Shown here: positions 44,591 through 51,271 of the stretch, piece by piece
How the letters are laid out: each line of letters opens with the position of its first letter
Numbering within the stretch: the first letter of the stretch is position 1
DNA from: an uncultured Clostridia bacterium
GTDB taxonomy: Bacteria; Bacillota; Clostridia; Oscillospirales; Ruminococcaceae
DNA: 64,000 bases
Assembly (NCBI GenBank): GCA_947588805.1
Contig: CANPYR010000005.1
Location: forward strand, 1 to 64,000
Direction: 5' to 3'
Notes under the pieces: generated by a model
What the model saw: the letters and a program-made list of their open reading frames with translations, nothing else
Told to the model about the DNA's origin: nothing
The model's database searches: none
Made by a program: the position numbers and the translations under genes

Positions 44591-45820
44591 ATGTTTAAAA
44601 AGCTTATCGCGCTGTTCTTAGCGCTTGCGACTGCGTTCTCGCTCACTGCCTGCGGCTCCGATTTCGTGGAGAAGCCTGACGAGGACGGCTGGGTAGCGAC
44701 ATGGGCTTCGGCCCAGCTGGTCGCGGGAACTAACGAGCTTCCGACCAAGCCCGCTCTCAAGGAAAACACCTGCCGCCAGCAGATAAGAGTAAATATCGGC
44801 GGCGAAAAAATAAGGCTCACCCTCTCTAACGAATACGGCGAGCTTCCCGCGATCTTCGAGTCGGTGCATATAGCGCATCTTCTGAACGCGGGCGAAAACG
44901 CGATAGATACCGCTACGGATACCGTCGTCACATTCGGCGGCTCCGAAGAGGTGAAGATCGAAGCCGGCCAGACCGCCACGTCGGACGAGATAGATTTCAG
45001 CTTTGAAGCTCTTGACGATCTTGCGGTAACGATCAAGTTCGGAAAATATGCCGGCTCAGCCGCGACGAGCCACACCGGCGCGAGGTGCCACACCTGGATC
45101 ATCGAGGGAGATCATGTGACCGATGAAAGCTTCACAGCGACCGAGACCATGACGAGCTGGTACTTCATCTCGGAGCTCGATACCTGGGCGAAGGCCGGAA
45201 CAAAGACGGTAGTGCTCTTCGGAGACTCCATCACCGACGGCTACGGGACCACCCCGAACCAGTTCGAGCGCTGGAGCGACGAGATGACGCGGCTCTTCCA
45301 GGCTAATCCGGAGTACAGCAATATCACCGTCGCGAACGAAGGGATAGGCGGCAACTCGGTATTCGGCGGGCTGGGGACCGCCGCGAAGGACCGCTTTGAC
45401 AGAGACGTTTTAGGGATCGCGGGAGTAAGATACGTGATACTTCTTATCGGTATCAACGATATCGGATACGCAAACGAGGATATATCCGAGAGCATGAAGG
45501 AGCAGTACAGCATAATGATCCAGAAGTGCCACGAAAACGGGATAAGAGTCTACGCCGGAACGATAACGCCTGTAGGGTCTAACGGTTACTACAGCGAGCT
45601 CCACGACAAGATAAGAAACGAGCTCAACGACTGGTTCAGGACAGAAAAATCCTTCGACGGAGTCATCGATTTCGACGAGCTCTTAAGAGACCCGAATAAG
45701 CCGGATACGCTGCTCCCGGAGTATTCAAACGACAATCTCCACCCGAGCATAGAGGGTTATAAGAAGATGGGAGAGTACGCGTATCAGAGACTCTTGGAGA
45801 TCTGGGAAGGGGAGAAGTGA
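44591..45820 (+). CDS. SGNH/GDSL esterase lipoprotein
   Basis: 409 residues: a lipoprotein signal (FSLTACGS), a beta-sandwich (about 35-200) with NTCRQQIRVNIGGEKIRLTL, and an SGNH hydrolase domain with GDSITDGYG, NEGIGGN, IGINDIG and NDNLHPS. It is clearly a paralogue of 42725-44539 without the SH3 and linker regions. CAGGAGGA precedes the ATG. The two form one transcription unit that ends at the terminator at 45985-46022. Confidence 0.9.
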   Translation: MFKKLIALFLALATAFSLTACGSDFVEKPDEDGWVATWASAQLVAGTNELPTKPALKENTCRQQIRVNIGGEKIRLTLSNEYGELPAIFESVHIAHLLNAGENAIDTATDTVVTFGGSEEVKIEAGQTATSDEIDFSFEALDDLAVTIKFGKYAGSAATSHTGARCHTWIIEGDHVTDESFTATETMTSWYFISELDTWAKAGTKTVVLFGDSITDGYGTTPNQFERWSDEMTRLFQANPEYSNITVANEGIGGNSVFGGLGTAAKDRFDRDVLGIAGVRYVILLIGINDIGYANEDISESMKEQYSIMIQKCHENGIRVYAGTITPVGSNGYYSELHDKIRNELNDWFRTEKSFDGVIDFDELLRDPNKPDTLLPEYSNDNLHPSIEGYKKMGEYAYQRLLEIWEGEK

Positions 45821-45973
45821 GGAGCTTGAAGCGGGAAAGACTCCCGGACTGTCTTGCGATTCTTTTCTTACGGTAGGCTCGGACAGATGTAAAAAATCCC
45901 GCCAACTCTTTGACTTGAAGAATATCAACCGTCAAGCACAGTATCATTTCCCGCCGGAATCTGTGAAATAATC

Positions 45974-46022
45974 TCAAAAAAATCCCAGCCCGCGACATTA
46001 CCCGCCGCGGGCTGGTTGTTTT
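45974..46022. terminator. Bidirectional terminator between convergent esterase genes
   Basis: A 10-base perfect stem CCAGCCCGCG/CGCGGGCTGG has TTGTTTT to the right on the plus strand and a run of As to the left, which gives T7 on the minus strand. Confidence 0.85.
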
Positions 46023-46048
46023 CATAAATCCTATCCCTATATTTCCCC

Positions 46049-47278
46049 TTAATCCGTATAAGCTACCGCGAGGACCTGCAGGTCGCATCTTTCGTTTCCT
46101 GCCTCGGCGTGGAATTCAAGTCTGTATTTTCCTGCGTTAAAGCTGTGATGTAAAACGCCTACGTACGGACAGTTCCAGCCGCCCTGCTCATACTCGTTGA
46201 AGGTCTTCGTCCCGACACGCTCGTCGTTGAAGTATATGTCGCATACAAGCTTTCCGAAGCTGTTCGTACCGGAATCGGGATAGATCACGTACGCGGATTT
46301 CCCCTCAAATTCAAATACAAGCGGGTCGTTAGATTCGTCAAACATCTTCGTCCAGCCGTCGGAATAGTGGAAGCCCGTGCTCGACTTTCTCCAGGATCCG
46401 ATATCGGCGGGCTCGGCGTAGGAGCGCTCCAACATATGCGCGTTATAGAAGTATTGCGGATACATCCAGTCGTCGGGAACCGTGACGTCGGCTTCGGGAG
46501 CTTCGGCTCTGTCTACCTCGTTGTAGAAGTAGGAGATGAAGTCCGCAACAACCGCGTTACCCTCCGCGTGGGGGTGAGTATAGTCGGAGGAGAATTCGCT
46601 CCACTGCATGGCTCCCTCGTCGAAGAGATATGTGATACCGTCCGCGTAGCTTATCATAGGCACGTCGTAGTGCGCGCCGATCTCCTTCTTCCATGCCTGA
46701 GAAGTCCAGCCGGCTTCCATCCTCGCAAAGAGAAGTATGACCGCAGGCTTTGTCTCGTAATCAAGAGCGTCGCGGATCATGGCTTCAAACGCGGCTCTTG
46801 TATCGTCGTCGTCGCCGTCGTTTACCGCGAATTCGATGAAGATAATATCCGGCTGATGATCCAAAACATCCTTCTCAAAGCGAAGAGCGCCAAGGTTAGA
46901 AGGCGTGCCGGAGATCCCGGAATTAAAGTAGTGGACGTTATCGCCGTTCCCCTTGCCGTAGGTTTCTTTAAAGCCGAGGTAGGAGCGGTTCGCGTAGCAG
47001 GTCTCAAGACCGTCTCCCTCGGTGATGGAGCCGCCGATGTACACGATATTTACATCCTCGCCGTTTCTCGCCTTTTCTATGGCTTTTTTAAGGCGGTAGG
47101 TATTCCCGAGGCTTGTCAAGGATTTGATTTTCGCGTTGTTCATGTACTCGTCGCGCGAAGACGGCTTGTCGATCCATTCAAGCGCCGCGTCGGGACTGCT
47201 TCCCCCGCCGCAGGCGGTCAGCATTCCCATCGAGAGAGTCGCGGTTAAAAGATAAACGATAAATTTTTTGACGTTCAT
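46049..47278 (-). CDS. SGNH hydrolase lipoprotein with C-terminal beta domain
   Basis: 409 residues: a lipoprotein signal (LTACGGG), an SGNH hydrolase domain (about 60-255) with IGGSITEG, FNSGISGT, FIEFAVNDGD and DYTHPHAEGN, and a C-terminal beta-sandwich (about 280-409). It is a different SGNH subgroup from the two upstream genes, with Gly-Gly-Ser instead of GDS. This subgroup includes carbohydrate esterases with a binding domain on one end. It is convergent with the other two and has its own promoter. The acyl substrate is unknown. Confidence 0.85.
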   Translation of the reverse strand: MNVKKFIVYLLTATLSMGMLTACGGGSSPDAALEWIDKPSSRDEYMNNAKIKSLTSLGNTYRLKKAIEKARNGEDVNIVYIGGSITEGDGLETCYANRSYLGFKETYGKGNGDNVHYFNSGISGTPSNLGALRFEKDVLDHQPDIIFIEFAVNDGDDDDTRAAFEAMIRDALDYETKPAVILLFARMEAGWTSQAWKKEIGAHYDVPMISYADGITYLFDEGAMQWSEFSSDYTHPHAEGNAVVADFISYFYNEVDRAEAPEADVTVPDDWMYPQYFYNAHMLERSYAEPADIGSWRKSSTGFHYSDGWTKMFDESNDPLVFEFEGKSAYVIYPDSGTNSFGKLVCDIYFNDERVGTKTFNEYEQGGWNCPYVGVLHHSFNAGKYRLEFHAEAGNERCDLQVLAVAYTD

Positions 47279-47340
47279 AATAAATGCTCCTTTTTGTTTT
47301 TCGCCGAAAGGCGTTTTTTTGGCGTTTAAGCGACGGTTAT

Positions 47341-47369
47341 ATTATACTATATCTTTCGGGAATTTTCAA
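47341..47369 (-). promoter_or_regulatory. Promoter of the third SGNH gene
   Basis: On the minus strand TTGAAA (47369-47364), 17 bases, TATAAT (47346-47341). Confidence 0.7.
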
Positions 47370-47509
47370 TATGTTGTGAAATAATTTGCGGGGGAGAGAT
47401 GAAGAAAAAAATTATGAAGAAGGTTTGAGGGAAGGTAGTTAATTCGGCTTCCGATATCCGTCTTATAGCCCCCGCCCGGCCTGCCATCCTCATCCCCGCT
47501 TCCTCGCCT

Positions 47510-47851
47510 TCACCCCTCGTAAATTTCGAGCTTCAGAACTTTGTCGGCCTGCTCTTCGCCGCTTAACGTCACCGTAACTTGGGCGCTCTCCCACACTACC
47601 GACCAGTTGCGGTCGGTCATATTTTTTCCGTCGTTATGAAGCGTGAATTTTTTCTTGCAGACCGTCTTTCCCCCTCTTTTCAAAACCACCCGCCCGTCCT
47701 GAGGGCCGAAAGGCCATCCGGGAGAACCGAGCGTCTGCAAAAGGACTTCGTATTCTCCGTTTTCCGACGTCGCGACCGTTTCGGGGATCCTGTCCGCAAG
47801 AAACACAATGTTCCATAATATAAAATTCAAAACTAAGGCGCCACCGCACAA
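47510..47851 (-). pseudogene. Small membrane-anchored protein, 5' end disrupted
   Basis: 113 residues in the open frame: a hydrophobic stretch (LVLNFILWNIVFLA), then a beta-rich domain with ETVATSENGEYEVLLQTLGS, GWPFGPQDGRVVLKRGGK and SVVWESAQVTVTLSGEEQ, a pattern common to small secreted or membrane Firmicutes proteins of unknown function. The only start is a TTG without a ribosome site, inside the left inverted repeat of the small element at 47833-48012. The natural N-terminus was probably removed when that element inserted. It may be a broken gene, or still expressed weakly. Confidence 0.5.
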
Positions 47852-48012
47852 TTATTTTGGTGCAGATACGCAGTCAGATTTTTTGTCAGATGAAACAAAA
47901 ACCGGAGCTAATACTTTGTGTATTCGCGAGGATTTTTGTGAAATATGACGAAAAATATGCAAGTAGATGCGCCAAAAAGGCGTTAGCCGCTAATTGCGCG
48001 GTGGTGCCCTAA
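47833..48012. mobile_element. Putative MITE-like inverted-repeat element
   Basis: Imperfect terminal inverted repeats of 22 bases (18 identical) bound ~180 bases: left end AAGGCGCCACCGCACAATTA, right end (reverse complement) AGGGCACCACCGCGCAATTA. Further inside, TGGTGCAGATACGC and TGGCGCATCTACTT are also related. The interior has a small hairpin (GGCG-TTAG-CCGC region) and no gene. No clear target duplication is visible. The rest of 48013-48155 shows nothing recognisable. Confidence 0.5.
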
Positions 48013-48155
48013 AAATATCGCGAAAACGCGCGCGGCGACGCTTACCGCAGCTGCCGCGGTCAGCGCCGTCTTCTTTAAAAATTTCCGTTATCTGACATCT
48101 TTTTCTCAAAACTGCAAATCTTTTCGCAGCAACTGTCCCGGCCTGTATCTTATAC

Positions 48156-49286
48156 TCAGCTCTCGGAATAATTTCCTAAAAACTTGAAGCTCTCGCAGGT
48201 CTGCTCAAGCGCTTCAAGCATAGCCGCGACTCTCGTATCCCGCACGCTTCCCTGCATTTCAAAGAAGAACATGAACTCAAAATCATGCCCTACGATGGGA
48301 TAGCTTTCTAACTTTATCAGGTTAATTTCAAGCGCGGTAAGTCTTGCCAAGACCTCGTAAAGCGCGCCGGGACGGTGCTTGAGCGCTAAAATAAGGCTTA
48401 TCCTGTCCGCGCCGGGATATATCTCCCGCTCTTTTGATATGCAGATAAATCTTGTATAGTTGTTGTCGCTGTTCTGGATGTTTTTGGCAATAGGAACAAG
48501 CCCGTAAAGCTCGCAGGCGGGATGTGAAGCTATGGCCGCGATATCCCCGAACTCAGAGCGCGAAGCGATCTCCGCCGCCATGGCGGTATTCGCGCAGGGG
48601 ACTACCGATATCTTCCCCCCGAGACTTTTAAGAAATTCGGAGCACTGTCCGAGAGCCTGCTCGTGAGAACGGATCTCTTTTATTTTTTCAAGAGTCGCGC
48701 CGGGTTTTGCCAAAAGCTCGTGACGGATGCAAAGACGTGTGCTTCTTACAATGCTGACGTTTTTGCGGTTCAGAAGATCGTACACCGCCCTCACGGAGCC
48801 GTTGGAGCTGTTTTCGATAGGGATAAGTCCGAAGCGGCAAAGTCCGTTTTCCACAGCGTCGAAGACCGCCTCGAAGCTTTTGAAGAACATAAGATTCCCG
48901 CGCGGGAAAAGGCTGTCCGCAGCCATCTGAGAATTTGCACCCTCGACTCCCTGGACGGCGATTATGCCGTTTTGTGGGAAATCTCCGGGATTTTTTGAAA
49001 GGGTTTCGGATAGGATGGATCTTATCTTAGTCCCGGCGGGATTTTTGCATTCGCGGTAAGCCCTGCCGAGCTCGAAAAGCGAGTTGTAGAATCTATGTAT
49101 ATACGGCTCCATATCTCCGCTCTTTTCGGTCGCCCAGCGAAGCATTTCCCTCTCGCGGGTTTTAATTTCGGCGGGACTGAGCTCCTCCTCGGAAGCCTGA
49201 GCGGAGAGCTCCATTCTTTCCAAAAGCTTCGGAAAAAGCTCGCGGTCAAGCCTGTCTATTTTTTTTCGTATTTCGTCTATCGGCAT
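48156..49286 (-). CDS. pheA: Bifunctional chorismate mutase/prephenate dehydratase
   Basis: 376 residues: an AroQ-like chorismate mutase region (1-90), prephenate dehydratase (about 105-285) and an ACT domain (about 295-370). Dehydratase motifs are intact: VQGVEGANSQMAA, IPIENSSNGSV, SHEQALGQC and the NYTRF triad. The ACT domain (PGALYEVLARLTALEINLIK) has ESYP in place of the usual ESRP. The mutase part keeps Arg in IRKK and ERME and RERE, but the segment that normally carries the catalytic Lys (AEYKK-like) reads AQASEEE and is shortened, so mutase activity is doubtful. It makes phenylpyruvate for phenylalanine. It follows the DAHP-synthase-like gene. Confidence 0.88.
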   Translation of the reverse strand: MPIDEIRKKIDRLDRELFPKLLERMELSAQASEEELSPAEIKTREREMLRWATEKSGDMEPYIHRFYNSLFELGRAYRECKNPAGTKIRSILSETLSKNPGDFPQNGIIAVQGVEGANSQMAADSLFPRGNLMFFKSFEAVFDAVENGLCRFGLIPIENSSNGSVRAVYDLLNRKNVSIVRSTRLCIRHELLAKPGATLEKIKEIRSHEQALGQCSEFLKSLGGKISVVPCANTAMAAEIASRSEFGDIAAIASHPACELYGLVPIAKNIQNSDNNYTRFICISKEREIYPGADRISLILALKHRPGALYEVLARLTALEINLIKLESYPIVGHDFEFMFFFEMQGSVRDTRVAAMLEALEQTCESFKFLGNYSES

Positions 49287-49342
49287 TTTTTTACACCTCG
49301 GCCTTGATTCGGAAGACGGAACGGCATATAATCCCCATCTCT

Positions 49343-49384
49343 ATCTTCTAATCTCTAATTTCTGACTTCTGATTTCTGTCCTCT
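49343..49384. repeat. Heptanucleotide array overlapping the aroF-like 3' end
   Basis: Six units on the plus strand: ATCTTCT, AATCTCT, AATTTCT, GACTTCT, GATTTCT and GTCCTCT. The last codons of the DAHP-synthase-like gene (IRGQKSEVRN) are encoded by the array. Confidence 0.85.
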
Positions 49385-50368
49385 AATAGCTTCTATCTTT
49401 TGCACCATGCTCTCAAAGCCCGACAGCTTGATAGTGAGAGGTCCGTCGCACATAGCGTGCTCGGGGTTTTCATGAACCGCCGCGAGTATACCGTCGGCTC
49501 CCGCCGCAATCGAAGCAAGCGCGAGCGGCTCTACGAGAGGATATTTCCCCGAAGCGTAGGACGGGTCCGCTATCACGGGAAGGTGCGAGAGCTGCTTGAG
49601 GACCGGTATCGCGGAAATGTCGAGCGTAAAGCTTGTGTGCGGCTCGAAGGTCCTTATACCGCGCTCGCAGAGTATTACTTCTCCGTTTCCCTCCGACATT
49701 ATGTACTCCGCGCTCATGAGAAGCTCTTCATATGTGGCCGAAACCGCTCTTTTCAGTATCACCGGCTTGCCGAAACTTCCCAAAAATCTTAAGAGCTCGT
49801 AGTTTCTCATGTTCCTTGCGCCGATTATTATTATATCCACGTCCTCGAACCCGCCCGCCTGCGAAATGTCCGCAAGCTCCGCTGCTATCGGCAGTCCGCT
49901 GAGCTTTTTTGCCTTTACAAGATATTCTATCCCCTTCTCGCGAAGCCCCTGAAACGAGTACGGCGAGCTTCGGGATTTGTACGCCCCGCCCCAGAGTATA
50001 TCCGCTCCGGCGTTTTTAAGCTTTAAAGCGAGCGAACATATCTGCTCCTCGCTCTCGACCGCGCCCGGGCCCGCTATCTTTACCGCGCTCCCGCCGCCTA
50101 TCTTGACTCCCCCTGCGGTTATGACCGTGTCGAGAGGATGAAACTTCCGGTTTGCGCTCTTGTACGGCTCCTGCACCCTCCTCACGGCTTCAACGATCTC
50201 AAGCGCGGAGATAAGATCGATATCTATAACGGAGGTATCGCCGACAAGCCCTAAGATGGTCTGCTGCGCTCCGACAGTAGTCTGGACGCTCACGCCCTTC
50301 GATTCGAGCCATGTCATAAGCGAACGGAGCTGAGTTTTATCCGGGTTCTGCTTTAAAATTACTACCAT
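49355..50368 (-). CDS. DAHP synthase (type I beta) homologue with altered active site
   Basis: 337 residues from MVVILKQNPDK with GGTGAT upstream; the ORF-track frame runs 82 codons too far. An N-terminal ferredoxin-like domain (1-70) is followed by the TIM barrel of AroF-type 3-deoxy-7-phosphoheptulonate synthase: ALEIVEAVRRVQEPYK, GGAYKSRSSPYSFQG, IIIGARNMRNYELL, ILCERGIRTFE. Expected metal ligands are changed: GPC-VES is GPGAVES, DPSH is DPSYASG and the IEVH Glu is AAVH; only the Asp (CDG) remains. KPR of the phosphoenolpyruvate site is KSR. It is therefore likely not a normal synthase. It lies between pheA and the kinase gene. The family is firm, the activity doubtful. Confidence 0.85.
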   Translation of the reverse strand: MVVILKQNPDKTQLRSLMTWLESKGVSVQTTVGAQQTILGLVGDTSVIDIDLISALEIVEAVRRVQEPYKSANRKFHPLDTVITAGGVKIGGGSAVKIAGPGAVESEEQICSLALKLKNAGADILWGGAYKSRSSPYSFQGLREKGIEYLVKAKKLSGLPIAAELADISQAGGFEDVDIIIIGARNMRNYELLRFLGSFGKPVILKRAVSATYEELLMSAEYIMSEGNGEVILCERGIRTFEPHTSFTLDISAIPVLKQLSHLPVIADPSYASGKYPLVEPLALASIAAGADGILAAVHENPEHAMCDGPLTIKLSGFESMVQKIEAIRGQKSEVRN

Positions 50369-50517
50369 AAGATCACCGCTTTTGGAATTTTGAGAATTTG
50401 AGAATAAGAAAATCCGGAAATCGGAATATAACCGTCCCCTCTTAAGACGCGCCTTTTCGGGCGCGCCGAGAGGTCGGTACCAAGAATTCGGATATACGGG
50501 TGCCGAAAGCCGGAGCG

Positions 50518-51267
50518 TTATTCGTAGTCTACTACGTTCACCCAGTTTAAGAGGAATTCTCTTTCCTGCTCGTTGCCCTTGACCGACTGGGAAGCCGCCA
50601 CTATCGGCATCCACTTCTGGACGTACTGGCGCGCGGTATCGGATTTTTTGCAGAAGAGATCGAGATATTTCTTCGCCGTCTCATACTGTCCCCCAAGGCA
50701 GAAGAGAAGATAGGTCCTCGCCGCGTCTGCGGAAGCGTTGCCCTGAGTCGCGTGAGCCCAGTCTATCACATACCACCTTCCGTCGTCGGTGATGATAACG
50801 TTAGATGGATTAAAATCTCCGTGGCAGACCTTATTATGCTTAGGCATGCCGTCAAGACGGACGTGCAGCTCGTATCTTGTAGTAGCGTCAAGCTTGGTCT
50901 GCGAGATCTTCGAGTTCATCTTATCCTTGAGCTTATTAAGCATGGGGCAGGTCTTAGACTGTATCTCGACCTGTATATCTACGAGCTGTTCCAGATACTC
51001 CTGCTTCTTATCGGGATTTTCATCCATAAGCTGCTGGAGCGTTTTCCCTTCAATATACTCCGAAACGATCGCCCACCGTCCGTCGATGGTAGTGACCTCT
51101 AAGAGCTTCGGAATAGGAAGTCCCGTCTCCTCTATCCTTGCCTGATTAAGCGCTTCGTTCAGTATATTCGCCTTGCTGTAGCCCTCGACGAAGAGCTTTA
51201 TGCAGCGATCTCCGTCCCGGTAAACCGTTTTGGTCGGGCGCTCGGCTATAACGTTAGTAAGATTCAT
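50518..51267 (-). CDS. APH-fold phosphotransferase (TIGR02172-like)
   Basis: A 249-residue kinase of the aminoglycoside/choline phosphotransferase fold: RCIKLFVEGY (ATP-binding Lys), IVSEYIEGKTLQQLM (hinge), KVCHGDFNPSNVIITD (catalytic HGDxxxxN) and WYVIDWAHATQG (metal-binding Asp). The pattern matches a clostridial family of unknown substrate. It is unlikely to be a resistance enzyme in itself. It lies only 4 bases after adhE in the same orientation and is probably co-transcribed with it. Confidence 0.85.
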   Translation of the reverse strand: MNLTNVIAERPTKTVYRDGDRCIKLFVEGYSKANILNEALNQARIEETGLPIPKLLEVTTIDGRWAIVSEYIEGKTLQQLMDENPDKKQEYLEQLVDIQVEIQSKTCPMLNKLKDKMNSKISQTKLDATTRYELHVRLDGMPKHNKVCHGDFNPSNVIITDDGRWYVIDWAHATQGNASADAARTYLLFCLGGQYETAKKYLDLFCKKSDTARQYVQKWMPIVAASQSVKGNEQEREFLLNWVNVVDYE

Positions 51268-51271
51268 ATAT

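Noticed and set aside
50369-50517. T-box or riboswitch upstream of the aroF-like/pheA genes
   Set aside because: The gap is short and shows no T-box motif, specifier stem or antiterminator. It holds only a loosely repeated AT-rich stretch near 50378-50400.
50518-51267. Aminoglycoside resistance gene
   Set aside because: The APH fold is present, but the sequence pattern matches a chromosomal clostridial kinase family and the context is adhE, not a resistance element.
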